Assembly (NCBI GenBank): GCA_017537175.1
Contig: JAFYLH010000009.1
Coordinates: forward strand, 1 to 49,139
Direction: 5' to 3'
DNA from: Clostridia bacterium
Lineage (GTDB): Bacteria; Bacillota; Clostridia; Oscillospirales; CAG-272
DNA: 49,139 bases
The notes below the pieces were generated by a model. The model worked only from the letters and a program-made list of their open reading frames with translations. It had not been told where the DNA came from and ran no database searches. Shown piece by piece: positions 40,317 to 48,906 of the stretch (within the stretch, counting starts at the first letter, position 1; every line of letters starts with the position of its first letter). The position numbers and the translations under genes are program-made.

Positions 40317-40896
40317 TTAACTGTACATCATTTCGGGCAATTATCTCCCAGAACCATACGGGGAGATCAAAATCATAGTCTACCAGTATGTTTTTCTTTA
40401 CATGTGCTATCTGCTTAAACTTGACGGTATTATCATAGAAAAAGGCATAATCCACCAAGGGCAGAATGTTTCTCAGAGTCTCGGGCAATCTTTCAAAGCG
40501 TTGCTGTATCAGCTTATCGTCAACTCCGTGGCCGCCCTTTTCTACACGGGTATGCACACGGTGGACAGCGGTCTGCAGGTTTTCTACCCCCACATAATAA
40601 AGCTGAACGATATAGCCCTCATCCTTTGCCTTTTTGATCTGGCGAAGGATGGTGGAGCTTGCAAGGGTGGTCTCCTGATGGAAGGTGACCCTTCTTCTGA
40701 GGCAGTCTGACATCATATTCATAGCCTGACGGCTTGCCTTGATCTGCAAAAGACTGTCCTGCCAGCTTCCCTGCCCTGCCACGATCTCATCTACATTTAT
40801 ACGCTCACCCAGATTTTCGTATTTTCTGAGTATCTGTGAAAGACTTGTCTTGCCTGCGCCGTTGACGCCTGCAAATATTGTATATTTGGGCTTCAT
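40309..40896 (-). CDS. Zeta-toxin-like P-loop kinase
   Basis: A 195-residue protein with P-loop GVNGAGKTS (residues 10-18), the zeta-type helices ERINVDEIVAGQGSWQDSLL and RRRVTFHQETTLASSTILRQ, KKAKDEGYIVQLYYVGVEN, and HTRVEKGGHGVDDKLIQQRF (arginine-rich lid). The pattern fits zeta-toxin/UDP-sugar kinase proteins, which in toxin form phosphorylate UDP-GlcNAc. The ATG overlaps the stop of the small upstream gene by 4 bases. Zeta-like proteins also occur outside toxin systems, so the toxin role is inference. Confidence 0.85.
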   Translation of the reverse strand: MKPKYTIFAGVNGAGKTSLSQILRKYENLGERINVDEIVAGQGSWQDSLLQIKASRQAMNMMSDCLRRRVTFHQETTLASSTILRQIKKAKDEGYIVQLYYVGVENLQTAVHRVHTRVEKGGHGVDDKLIQQRFERLPETLRNILPLVDYAFFYDNTVKFKQIAHVKKNILVDYDFDLPVWFWEIIARNDVQLRK

Positions 40897-41087
40897 AACA
40901 GAAGCTCTCCTATTACCTTCTCCTGCTCAAGCTGTAATTTAAGGTTGAGTAGCTTGCGGTAAAATATCTTTTCTTCACGGGTAGAGCCCTGAAGCAAGCA
41001 TCTCTCCAGCTCCTTTGTGGAGGTCTGGGAAAACTTAAGATATAAGTCACCGGGAAGGCGGACTGTTGGTTGCTTTGATGTAGGCAT
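40893..41087 (-). CDS. Short partner of the zeta-like kinase (possible antitoxin)
   Basis: A 64-residue protein, charged and likely helical (MPTSKQPTVRLPGDLYLKFS, TKELERCLLQGSTREEKIFY, RKLLNLKLQLEQEKVIGELL). It has a GGAGG ribosome site five bases before the ATG. The 4-base overlap with the kinase gene and order (small gene first) are as in toxin-antitoxin operons. No sequence similarity to the epsilon antitoxin is apparent, so the antitoxin role is a guess from position. Confidence 0.65.
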   Translation of the reverse strand: MPTSKQPTVRLPGDLYLKFSQTSTKELERCLLQGSTREEKIFYRKLLNLKLQLEQEKVIGELLL

Positions 41088-41116
41088 AGATACCTCCGAA
41101 AATGCAAAATTAAGGT

Positions 41117-41140
41117 AGAAAACCGCTAAAGCGGTTTTCT
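41117..41140 (-). terminator. Terminator after aspS
   Basis: AGAAAACCGC-TAAA-GCGGTTTTCT: a perfect 10-base stem, 22 bases beyond the aspS stop. The left arm belongs to a 16-base word found again near 48.9 kb. Confidence 0.75.
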
Positions 41141-41161
41141 TCCTTTACTTTTTCACTTTGA

Positions 41162-42946
41162 TTATTCTTCGATCTTTTTAACCTGAATGCCAAGCTCGTC
41201 AAGGTCTGCAACATTTACGGGAGCAGGACACTGGGACATAGGCTCGGATGCGTTCTGTATCTTGGGGAACGCCACAACATCACGAAGGCTCTGAGCATCG
41301 CACATGATCATAGAAAGTCTGTCAAGACCCATACCTGAGCCACCGTGAGGGGGTGCGCCGTACTTGTAGGCATCTACAAGGAAGCCGAACTTTGCGTCGA
41401 TCTCCTCCTCGGTCATACCAAGTGCCTCAAACATCTTCTGCTGAAGCTCATAGTCTGTGATACGGATAGAACCGGAAAGCAGCTCTGTGCCGTTGAGAAC
41501 CATGTCGTAAGCCTTCGCACGAACAGAACCGGGATCGGTTGTAAGGTTGGGCAGACACTCCTCAAGGGGCATTGTAAAGGGATGATGCATAGCATCCCAA
41601 TGCTCGGTCTCCTCGTTCCACTCAAAGAAGGGGAATTCGGTAATCCAAAGGAAGTTATAGCCCTCGGGGATAATGTCAAGCTTCTTCGCCACAGCCTGTC
41701 TGAGTGCTCCGAGAACAGAGAGAACTACCTTGTTCTTGTCTGCAACAAAGAGGGCAACGTCACCCTTCTGACAGTCGATGCGCTCGAGGATAGATGCCAT
41801 CTCTTCCTCGGTCATAAACTTAGAGAAGGAGCAGTTGGGTGTATCCTCGGCATATCTGATAAAGGCAAGACCCTTGGCACCGATGCCCTTGGCCTGCTCG
41901 GTTAATTTGTCTATTTCTTTTCTTGTAAGAGTTGCAACCGCGTTCTTTGCAACGATACATCTTACACTACCGCCGCCTGCAACAGCGCCCGAGAACACAC
42001 CAAAGCCGCAGTTTGCAACAAGGTCGGAGATATCGGTGATCTCCATAGCATAACGGGTATCGGGCTTATCTGAGCCGTAGCGGTTCATAGCCTCGGCAAA
42101 GGTAAGACGGGGCATGGGAGTGGGAATATCCACATCAAGAACCTCTTTGAAAAGTCTCTTGATAAAGCCCTCGTTCATTTCCATAATGTCCTCCTGTGTA
42201 GCAAAGGACATCTCAAGGTCTATCTGTGTAAACTCGGGCTGACGGTCCGCGCGTAAATCCTCGTCACGGAAGCAGCGGGCAAGCTGAATATATCTGTCAT
42301 AGCCCGAGAGCATAAGCAGCTGCTTGTAGATCTGAGGTGACTGGGGCAGAGCATAGAAGCTGCCCTTGTGAACTCTGGAGGGAACAAGATAGTCACGCGC
42401 ACCCTCGGGAGTGGACTTGATCATCATGGGAGTTTCGATCTCAAGGAAGCCGTTCTCGTAGTAATACTCACGGGCAACTCTTGCGATATTATGACGCATA
42501 ATGATATTCTTCTGCATCTGGGGACGGCGAAGGTCAATATAACGGTACTTAAGTGCGGTCTCTTCACCTACATTGGAGTTGTCGCCAACCTCAAAGGGAG
42601 GTGTCTGAGCTACACCAAGAACCTTGAGCTCGTCTACCGCGATTTCAATTTCACCTGTGGGGATGTTCTTGTTTACAGAGCTTCTCTGACGAACAGTACC
42701 CTTTGCAGAAAGCACCCACTCGCTTCTGATACCAAATGCTGTATCAAAGATAGCCTTGTCGGTGGCGTCATCAAAGGCAAGCTGAACAACACCTGTACGG
42801 TCACGGAGATCTATAAAGATAAGACCGCCAAGGTCTCTTTGACGCTGTACCCAGCCGTTTACGGTTACTCTCTTGCCTATATCATCTGTGCGGAACTCAC
42901 CGCAATATTTTGTTCTTTTATCTGCACTTGTAAAAATCTCTGCCAT
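41162..42946 (-). CDS. aspS: Aspartyl-tRNA synthetase
   Basis: A 594-residue class II synthetase of bacterial type. An N-terminal OB fold (VTVNGWVQRQRDLGGLIFID), motif 2 (IYKQLLMLSGYDRYIQLARC, FRDEDLRADRQPEFTQIDLE), the bacterial GAD insertion (about 295-420) and motif 3 (GAPPHGGSGMGLDRLSMIMC) are all in place. The length matches E. coli AspRS. It charges tRNA-Asp (whether also tRNA-Asn cannot be judged here). It follows hisS by 10 bases in one operon, a common clostridial order. Confidence 0.97.
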   Translation of the reverse strand: MAEIFTSADKRTKYCGEFRTDDIGKRVTVNGWVQRQRDLGGLIFIDLRDRTGVVQLAFDDATDKAIFDTAFGIRSEWVLSAKGTVRQRSSVNKNIPTGEIEIAVDELKVLGVAQTPPFEVGDNSNVGEETALKYRYIDLRRPQMQKNIIMRHNIARVAREYYYENGFLEIETPMMIKSTPEGARDYLVPSRVHKGSFYALPQSPQIYKQLLMLSGYDRYIQLARCFRDEDLRADRQPEFTQIDLEMSFATQEDIMEMNEGFIKRLFKEVLDVDIPTPMPRLTFAEAMNRYGSDKPDTRYAMEITDISDLVANCGFGVFSGAVAGGGSVRCIVAKNAVATLTRKEIDKLTEQAKGIGAKGLAFIRYAEDTPNCSFSKFMTEEEMASILERIDCQKGDVALFVADKNKVVLSVLGALRQAVAKKLDIIPEGYNFLWITEFPFFEWNEETEHWDAMHHPFTMPLEECLPNLTTDPGSVRAKAYDMVLNGTELLSGSIRITDYELQQKMFEALGMTEEEIDAKFGFLVDAYKYGAPPHGGSGMGLDRLSMIMCDAQSLRDVVAFPKIQNASEPMSQCPAPVNVADLDELGIQVKKIEE

Positions 42947-42956
42947 CTTTTCTACC

Positions 42957-44213
42957 TCACTTCATAGCTTGCGTGAGAGCCTGCATATCGGTAAAGTCTA
43001 CCTCTACCTGACTTGACTCCTGCATATTTTTAAGTATAGCCTTGCCCGACTCTATCTCGTTGTCACCGATGATAAGAGTGTACTTGGCATTTATCTTGTC
43101 TGCGTATTTCATCTGAGCCTTTAAGCTTCTTGCCACAAGGTCATATTCGGCATAAACACCCTCGCGGCGCAGCTTTGCCACAATTCCTGCCGCCTTACAC
43201 TGAGCAGCTGCCCCCATAGGAGCGATATAAAGCAGGGGCGCGTGGTCATTTGCGGGAACAGCACCGTAAGCCTCCATAGCCAATATCAGTCTGGTAATAC
43301 CCATAGCAAAGCCGATACCCGGCATCTGGGGACCGCCGATCTGCTTCATAAGACCGTCGTAACGACCGCCGCCGCATATTGTACTCTGTGCGCCGATGCC
43401 TGTACAGATGAACTCGAATACGGTTCTTGTATAGTAATCAAGACCTCTTACAATATTGGTGTCTACCACATATTCTATACCCATCTCGTCAAGATGATTC
43501 TTCAGCTTTGTCATATGGTCGGCACAGCCCTCACAGAGATGCTCGATAGACTTGGGCGCACCCTTGCCTATAGCCGAGCAAACGGGACTCTTGCAGTCAA
43601 GGATACGGAGGGGGTTAGTCTCAAGTCTCTGCTTACAGGTGTCGCAAAGCTCGTCCTCGTGTGCCTTAAAATAATCGTAAAGAGCCTGACGGAACTTGGG
43701 TCTGCAATCGGGACAACCGATAGAGTTGATGTGAAGAGTTGTGTCCTTGATACCAAGCTTTGAGATTATCTCAGAGCCAAGGGCAATAACATCAGCATCT
43801 GCTGCCGCGTCCGCCGCACCGTACATCTCTACACCAAACTGATAGAACTCACGGCTTCTGCCTGCCTGGGGCTTCTCGTAGCGGAAGCAGTTTATCATAT
43901 AATATAACTTAAGAGGAAGTGTGTCAGAGCACTTGCCGTTTTCAACCAGAGCTCTTGCTACAGATGCGGTTCCCTCGGGACGAAGGGTGAAGCTGCGGTT
44001 CTCGCGGTCGGTAAAGGTGTACATCTCCTTCTGCACCACATCGGTGGTATCACCCACACCGCGGTGGAAGAGCTCAGTCGACTCAAAGGTAGGTGTTCTT
44101 ATTTCACCGTAGCCGAAGTTAGCTGCGGTGTCTCTTGCTGTCTTTTCGATATACTGCCACAGGGGAGTATCGGAGGGCAGGATATCAAAGGTTCCTCTTG
44201 GTTTCTGTATCAT
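42957..44213 (-). CDS. hisS: Histidyl-tRNA synthetase
   Basis: A 418-residue class II synthetase: IQKPRGTFDILPSDTPLWQY at the start, motif 2 FTLRPEGTASVARALVE, YMINCFRYEKPQAGRSREFY, the HisA signature RGLDYYTRTVFEFI, GGRYDGLMKQIGG and a C-terminal anticodon domain with SLKAQMKYADKINAKYTLII. A good promoter lies upstream; no T-box leader was seen there. Co-transcribed with aspS. Confidence 0.97.
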   Translation of the reverse strand: MIQKPRGTFDILPSDTPLWQYIEKTARDTAANFGYGEIRTPTFESTELFHRGVGDTTDVVQKEMYTFTDRENRSFTLRPEGTASVARALVENGKCSDTLPLKLYYMINCFRYEKPQAGRSREFYQFGVEMYGAADAAADADVIALGSEIISKLGIKDTTLHINSIGCPDCRPKFRQALYDYFKAHEDELCDTCKQRLETNPLRILDCKSPVCSAIGKGAPKSIEHLCEGCADHMTKLKNHLDEMGIEYVVDTNIVRGLDYYTRTVFEFICTGIGAQSTICGGGRYDGLMKQIGGPQMPGIGFAMGITRLILAMEAYGAVPANDHAPLLYIAPMGAAAQCKAAGIVAKLRREGVYAEYDLVARSLKAQMKYADKINAKYTLIIGDNEIESGKAILKNMQESSQVEVDFTDMQALTQAMK

Positions 44214-44260
44214 CGGAATTCTCCTTAATTATAATCGGTATTACATATAAATTACATTAT

Positions 44261-44289
44261 ATTTTATCATAATATATCGGCTATGTCAA
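44261..44289 (-). promoter_or_regulatory. Promoter of hisS-aspS
   Basis: TTGACA, 17 bases, TAAAAT on the minus strand, about 48 bases before the hisS ATG. The leader is too short for a T-box. Confidence 0.8.
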
Positions 44290-44338
44290 TTATTTCTCCG
44301 TTCATTTTTACATATTGAGGTATTGCAAAATCCGCGTG

Positions 44339-44367
44339 TTGACATTTTCGACAGATTATTCTATAAT
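44339..44367 (+). promoter_or_regulatory. Consensus promoter of the 44.4 kb gene
   Basis: TTGACA, 17 bases, TATAAT, with an AGAGG ribosome site before the ATG at 44403. Confidence 0.85.
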
Positions 44368-44402
44368 GGTAATAACAATGAGCTTACAATCAGAGGTTTT
44401 TT

Positions 44403-44837
44403 ATGAAATACTGTACCAAATGCGGAAATAAGCTAAGCAACGAGACCGTTGCCTGTACCCAATGCGGATACAATCCAAATGCTCCCAAACCAACGGGACA
44501 AAACAATTACCTGTTAAATGAACTCTCACAAAGAATATACGTTGACAGTATTATCGGAATAATCAGCGGTGTTCTTCAGCTTTCAAGCGGTATATTTTGC
44601 ATTGCCGGTATTATCAATATTATACTTGCGATAAAGGAAATGAATTATAGCAAGGAGATAGTGAAAAATCCTACAGGAATAGTAAAAAGATATAAGCCTG
44701 TTACAATACCCATAATTGTTTTGGTGTACAATCTGATCTTCGGCGGTATCATAGGAGCAGCTGCATCAATATATCAATTAGCTATCATCAGAGCATTTGT
44801 AATGGAGAACAGGAAAGCCTTTGATGCTATGCAATAA
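44403..44837 (+). CDS. Zinc-ribbon membrane protein
   Basis: A 144-residue protein: N-terminal zinc ribbon (YCTKCGNKL...CTQCGYNPN, residues 3-24), a Pro/Asn linker, then three to four hydrophobic segments (about 44-78 and 95-130) separated by NYSKEIVKNPTG. It belongs to the large set of short 'zinc-ribbon plus membrane' proteins of Firmicutes with unknown function; three others lie in this window. Single-gene unit with its own promoter and terminator. Confidence 0.8.
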   Translation: MKYCTKCGNKLSNETVACTQCGYNPNAPKPTGQNNYLLNELSQRIYVDSIIGIISGVLQLSSGIFCIAGIINIILAIKEMNYSKEIVKNPTGIVKRYKPVTIPIIVLVYNLIFGGIIGAAASIYQLAIIRAFVMENRKAFDAMQ

Positions 44838-44850
44838 AATCATATATAAC

Positions 44851-44880
44851 AAAACCGAGCCATTTTCAAGGCTCGGTTTT
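44851..44880. terminator. Bidirectional terminator
   Basis: AAAACCGAGCC-ATTTTCAA-GGCTCGGTTTT, placed between the zinc-ribbon gene and the convergent cyclophilin gene. T-runs occur in both directions. Confidence 0.88.
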
Positions 44881-44889
44881 ATTATGTCA

Positions 44890-45360
44890 TTATCCAAAAG
44901 TAATCGTCTTGATCTTCTGCTCAACTACAGGCTTGTCTCTGAAATCGGTAGCAACATTTGCTATCTTATCAACGACCTCAATACCGTCAACCACATGACC
45001 GAATGCCGCATACTGACCGTCAAGGAATGTAGCATCTGCGTGGCAGATAAAGAACTGGCTGGACGCAGAGTCGGGAATCTGTGTTCTTGCCATAGAGATA
45101 ACACCTCTCTTATGGCTGATGGGGTTGTTTACACCGTTAGAAGCAAACTCACCCTTGATTTCCTCATCGCTTCCGCCCATACCTGTTCCGGTAGGGTCAC
45201 CGCCCTGGATCATAAAGCCCGCAATAACACGGTGGAAAATAAGACCGTCATAGAAGCCTTCCTTAACTAACTTTTCAAAGTTTGCAACTGTAATGGGAGC
45301 AGCGGCAGCATCAAGCTCAAGAGTAATAATACCGCCATCCATCATTTCTATCTTTACCAT
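44890..45360 (-). CDS. Cytoplasmic cyclophilin-type peptidyl-prolyl isomerase
   Basis: A 156-residue single-domain cyclophilin: TVANFEKLVKEGFYDGLIFH, RVIAGFMIQGGDPTGTGMGG (the catalytic Arg and active-site loop), RGVISMARTQIPDSASSQFF, ICHADATFLDGQYAAFGHVV. No signal peptide, so cytoplasmic. The start at 45358-45360 follows GGAGGAATAATAAA; the frame upstream lacks a ribosome site. It lies 4 bases after a secreted paralogue of very similar sequence, an evident tandem duplication. Confidence 0.95.
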   Translation of the reverse strand: MVKIEMMDGGIITLELDAAAAPITVANFEKLVKEGFYDGLIFHRVIAGFMIQGGDPTGTGMGGSDEEIKGEFASNGVNNPISHKRGVISMARTQIPDSASSQFFICHADATFLDGQYAAFGHVVDGIEVVDKIANVATDFRDKPVVEQKIKTITFG

Positions 45361-45364
45361 TTTA

Positions 45365-45958
45365 TTATTCCTCCACAAATCTAATTGTTTTAATTTTCTG
45401 TTCCTTTATAGGTCTGTCACTTGCATCTGTCTGAACGGTTGCGATCCTGTCAACAGTCTCCATACCCGCAATTACCTTACCGAAGGCTGCATAAGAGCCG
45501 TCAAGATAGGTGGAATCTGCGTGACAGATAAAGAACTGGCTGGATGCCGAATCGGGATCGTTGCTTCTTGCCATAGAGATAACGCCTCTCTGGTGAGAAA
45601 GAGTGTTATTGACACCGTTTTTAAGGAACTCGCCCTTGATATTTTCTTCAGAGCCGCCCATACCGGTTCCTGTGGGGTCACCGCCCTGGATCATAAAGTC
45701 AGCGATAACACGGTGGAAGATAAGACCGTCATAAAAGCCCTCGGATACGAGCTTCTTAAAATTTTCAACGGTTATGGGAGCAACATCGGGATAAAGCTCT
45801 ATAGTGATATATCCGCCGTCTGCCATAATTATTTCCACCACATTGGTTACCTCATCGGTGTAAACGCTGGTGCTGGTGGCAGCAACCGTCTTGTCGGTAC
45901 AGGCCGCAAGGCCGAATGCCATTGCGCAAAGAAGTAAAACAGAAATTATTCTTTTCAT
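45365..45958 (-). CDS. Lipoprotein cyclophilin-type peptidyl-prolyl isomerase
   Basis: A 197-residue protein: signal peptide with lipobox GLAAC (Cys20), a short Thr/Ser-rich linker, then a cyclophilin domain close to that of the neighbour (FHRVIADFMIQGGDPTGTGM, SMARSNDPDSASSQFFICHA). It would fold secreted proteins at the outer face of the membrane. Overlapping function with the downstream cytoplasmic copy and with the upstream PrsA-like foldase suggests one folding operon. Confidence 0.95.
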   Translation of the reverse strand: MKRIISVLLLCAMAFGLAACTDKTVAATSTSVYTDEVTNVVEIIMADGGYITIELYPDVAPITVENFKKLVSEGFYDGLIFHRVIADFMIQGGDPTGTGMGGSEENIKGEFLKNGVNNTLSHQRGVISMARSNDPDSASSQFFICHADSTYLDGSYAAFGKVIAGMETVDRIATVQTDASDRPIKEQKIKTIRFVEE

Positions 45959-45995
45959 TTTGATTTTCCTTTCAAAAATTGTTTATTAATATCTA

Positions 45996-47489
45996 TTATT
46001 CATATACATTTTGTGAGCTGCTTGCAAGAGCGCTCTGAGGAACGGTTGCGGGAAGCTTATCCACTGCCTCCTGATTTTCGTTCAGAGCATACACAGTCTC
46101 GTACTCTGTAAGGATCTCGCTCAGCCTTGCATCAATAAGGGTAGCTCTTACCTCGCTCTCCCAGATCGGATAACCGTCACCCACAAAATACATTATATGA
46201 TATCCGTAATCGGTCTCTACAATGCCTGTATCTCCCACCTGTCTTGCCTCGTCAAAGAGCCAGTCGTTAAAGGTGTCTACCATCTCGCCCTGATATATAT
46301 TTTCGTAGAGAGAGGTGCTGTCATCGTTATACTCCTTTGCAAGAGCATCATAGCTTTCCTCGGTGGCCTCGCCTGCCTTCCACTGAGCAAGAATCTCCTC
46401 TGCCATAGCCTTGGCAGCATCGGCACTGTCATAGCTTTCGGGCTTAAAAAGTATGTGGCGGACATTCTTTGTTATATCGTCTGCACGGTGAGGAGCCTTG
46501 GCGATAACAGTTACGGTATAGCTGCCCGCACCGTTGTCGGTAAGCTGGCAGTCACCTGCTTTTCTGCCATCCTCAAAACACCATTCAGCAAGCTCACTTT
46601 CCTCGGTGTAGCTTACATCCGTAGTACCCGCAAGTATCTTTGCGATCTGATTTTCAAGATCTTCGTCAGACAGAGGAGCTGTACTTTCACTGTTGCGCTC
46701 TGTCATATAGTTGGATACCCAGCTCTTAAAGCCATCTAAACCCTGAGTGCCTGTTACCTGTACCAGCTCCTCGGCCTTTGCTTTTGCCTCGGCATAAGCC
46801 GCCTCGGTATCATCGGTATTGGCGGTGCTTGCTGTAACGGTATAGGAAATATAGTCAACCTTATTTAAGGTCTTGGCATTTTCGTTATAATATTCTTCGC
46901 AGTCGGCGGTAGTAGTGATGCTGTCCACATCCTTCTTCAGCTTTTCGTAATAATCGTAGGCATATACCTGAAGAGACAATGCCGCGCGCAGATCAGCCTC
47001 GTCAAGAGTGTTGCCGAACATCTTTGTGATATAATCACCGATGGTCATACCCTCGCTTTGAGTGATCTTGTCGATCTCGTTTTGTACCTTATCCTCAACA
47101 TAGCTGTCGTCATATCCGTCGGCCTTGGCAGCCTCGGCAACCCTTACAAAGGTACGGGCATCGCCCACAGTCATCTCAACAAAATAGTCGTGCCAGGTCA
47201 TATCCTCGGCATACTGCTGCTCGTTGAGAGGCTTGGTCACATCAAAGCCTATGCTCTGAAAATAGCTGCTGTACTGAGCGTATACATTATAGAAGCCGTA
47301 GAGATAAAAGTAGCTCAGCATACCGTTGGTAACCTTATAGTTTTCGCTTTCTATTGCCACAAGAGAATGATTTGGGTCAATATCTGCGGAAGACGAAGCG
47401 CCATCATTAGCTGCGTTGTTACCCTTACCGCAGCTGCATATGCTTGCCAGCATTATTACCGCAAGTAAAAGCGCAATGATTTTTTTCAT
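45996..47489 (-). CDS. prsA: PrsA-like foldase lipoprotein (parvulin domain)
   Basis: A 497-residue lipoprotein: lipobox SICSC (Cys22), a SurA/PrsA-like N-terminal helical chaperone region, and a parvulin rotamase unit NVRHILFKPESYDSADAAKA ... LAKEYNDDSTS ... FNDWLFDEARQVGDTGIVET DYGYHIMYFVG (about 360-460). It assists the folding of exported proteins. The start at 47487-47489 has AAAGGAT upstream; an earlier in-frame start lies in the promoter region of the divergent gene. Two cyclophilins follow in the same direction (37- and 4-base gaps). Confidence 0.9.
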   Translation of the reverse strand: MKKIIALLLAVIMLASICSCGKGNNAANDGASSSADIDPNHSLVAIESENYKVTNGMLSYFYLYGFYNVYAQYSSYFQSIGFDVTKPLNEQQYAEDMTWHDYFVEMTVGDARTFVRVAEAAKADGYDDSYVEDKVQNEIDKITQSEGMTIGDYITKMFGNTLDEADLRAALSLQVYAYDYYEKLKKDVDSITTTADCEEYYNENAKTLNKVDYISYTVTASTANTDDTEAAYAEAKAKAEELVQVTGTQGLDGFKSWVSNYMTERNSESTAPLSDEDLENQIAKILAGTTDVSYTEESELAEWCFEDGRKAGDCQLTDNGAGSYTVTVIAKAPHRADDITKNVRHILFKPESYDSADAAKAMAEEILAQWKAGEATEESYDALAKEYNDDSTSLYENIYQGEMVDTFNDWLFDEARQVGDTGIVETDYGYHIMYFVGDGYPIWESEVRATLIDARLSEILTEYETVYALNENQEAVDKLPATVPQSALASSSQNVYE

Positions 47490-47557
47490 ATTTTTATCCT
47501 TTCGTAATGTATTATTGGCTATATAAAAATATATAATACTTTTATGGGGGTGAGAGT

Positions 47558-48631
47558 GTGAGCATATTACCAAAAGAAAAATGGTCAAGGCTGTTGGTAA
47601 CATGTGCATATCTGGTATTGGCGGCAGCAGGAATATATTTCTTTTTTGCAAAGCTTGTTTCTATACTGATTCCCTTTTTGGGTGCTTTTTTGCTTGGATG
47701 GATGCTATATTCCCCCGCCCAAAAGCTTCAGCAAAGAACCGGACTCAAGCGGGGCTTTTTGTCCTTTGTTCTGGTGCTTACCGTGATACTGTTTATCGGC
47801 TTTGTTGTGTTTTTATTTGCAAATCAGCTGATTTCCGAGGCGCAAAAGCTTTTTGAAGGCTTAAGCCGAAATTCGGCAGACATTCTTACACGCGCCGCAG
47901 GACTGCTTGACGAGCTGGCAAACAAATTCCCCTTTATATACGATCATCTTGATCGGGATGTCATAAACGGAACCGTTACCGAGGTTATAAAAAATCTTAT
48001 CGCATCCCTGTCCTCATACCTTGCAGCGACCTTGACCTCTTTTGTTACACGGCTACCGGACATCACTCTTACCTTTACGGTCTTTGTAATAGCATCCTTC
48101 TATTTTGCCATAGATTTTCCCCGTATAACCTCTTCTCTTAAAAAGCTGATACCTGTAAAATACCGGAACAGGGTCTTTGAGGTAAGCAACAAAACCAAGG
48201 GCATACTTGCGGGATATATCAAGGCGTATACCGTAATTTTGCTTATCACCTTTGCCCAGCTCTTTGTGGGATTTCTTATACTGAGGATAGATTATGCAAC
48301 CACCCTTGCCATTATCATATCCTTTCTTGATATGCTGCCCGTAATAGGCATAGGCTCTATCCTTATACCCTGGGCAATAATCACCATAATAGGCGGCAAT
48401 ATAGGTTTGGGTATAGGACTGATAATACTGTTTGGCATTATAACCGTTATAAGAGAGGCTCTGGAGCCTAAAATAATAGGAAGCTCCATCGGAATGGATC
48501 CTGTTTTGACTCTTATTGCCATGTATACAGGCTACAGGCTTTTTGGCCTGTGGGGTATACTTTTTCTGCCTCCCTTAGCCAATCTGGCAAAGGTTCTGCT
48601 TACCAATTATACACCAAAAAGCAAGATATAG
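47558..48631 (+). CDS. AI-2E family transporter (YtvI/PerM-like)
   Basis: A 357-residue polytopic protein with about seven to eight membrane segments: pairs near the start (16-60, 70-92), a soluble amphipathic region (95-150), then 155-175, 215-240, 245-290 and a hairpin at 310-350. The family motif region ...LDMLPVIGIGSILIPWAI and REALEPKIIGSSIGMDPVLT is present. It belongs to the AI-2E/UPF0118 group; in Bacillus, YtvI is a sporulation-stage member. The start is GTG at 47558 behind GGGGGTGA. Substrate unknown. Confidence 0.9.
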   Translation: MSILPKEKWSRLLVTCAYLVLAAAGIYFFFAKLVSILIPFLGAFLLGWMLYSPAQKLQQRTGLKRGFLSFVLVLTVILFIGFVVFLFANQLISEAQKLFEGLSRNSADILTRAAGLLDELANKFPFIYDHLDRDVINGTVTEVIKNLIASLSSYLAATLTSFVTRLPDITLTFTVFVIASFYFAIDFPRITSSLKKLIPVKYRNRVFEVSNKTKGILAGYIKAYTVILLITFAQLFVGFLILRIDYATTLAIIISFLDMLPVIGIGSILIPWAIITIIGGNIGLGIGLIILFGIITVIREALEPKIIGSSIGMDPVLTLIAMYTGYRLFGLWGILFLPPLANLAKVLLTNYTPKSKI

Positions 48632-48694
48632 CAAGCGAGTTTATGAACACATTATTAATTTTTTGAAAATGAGTTTATTTTATGATTTTTGATA

Positions 48695-48723
48695 TTGACA
48701 ACTGCTATAAACCCCTATATAAT
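48695..48723 (+). promoter_or_regulatory. Perfect sigma-A promoter of the free-standing RNA
   Basis: TTGACA, 17 bases, TATAAT. No gene on this strand follows within the window, only the structured stretch described next. Confidence 0.85.
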
Positions 48724-48729
48724 ATACTT

Positions 48730-48846
48730 TGTCAAACAGGAAGGCACAATATATTGTGGTTTTGGCAAGTGAGTACATAGGCATTGCCTATTGGTGAAAA
48801 CAGCATTACAATGAGAGTGGGAAACTCATTGTAATGCTGTTTTTCA
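48730..48846 (+). ncRNA. Candidate small structured RNA of unknown class
   Basis: A short unit between a perfect promoter and a strong terminator without any ORF. It contains a hairpin CACAATATATTGTG (48744-48757), a hairpin ATAGGCATTGCCTAT (48777-48791), a possible closing pair GTTTT/GAAAAC, and a 16-base terminator stem ACAGCATTACAATGAG with its complement (48800-48840) followed by five T. Predicted transcript about 115 nt. It resembles none of the 6S, SRP, tmRNA or common riboswitch patterns known to me. Confidence 0.6.
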
Positions 48847-48878
48847 TTTTTATAGCCGCTACAGTATATAATTTATCC

Positions 48879-48906
48879 GTAGAAAACCAATCCGACGGTT
48901 TTCTAC
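48879..48906. repeat. Inverted repeat GTAGAAAACC
   Basis: GTAGAAAACC and its exact complement flank an eight-base loop. The complement of its right arm and flank repeats a 16-base word found at 41110-41125. Confidence 0.65.

Noticed and set aside
44214..44402. T-box leader of hisS
   Set aside because: The leader after the TTGACA-17-TAAAAT promoter is too short (about 45 bases) and has no specifier or antiterminator structure.
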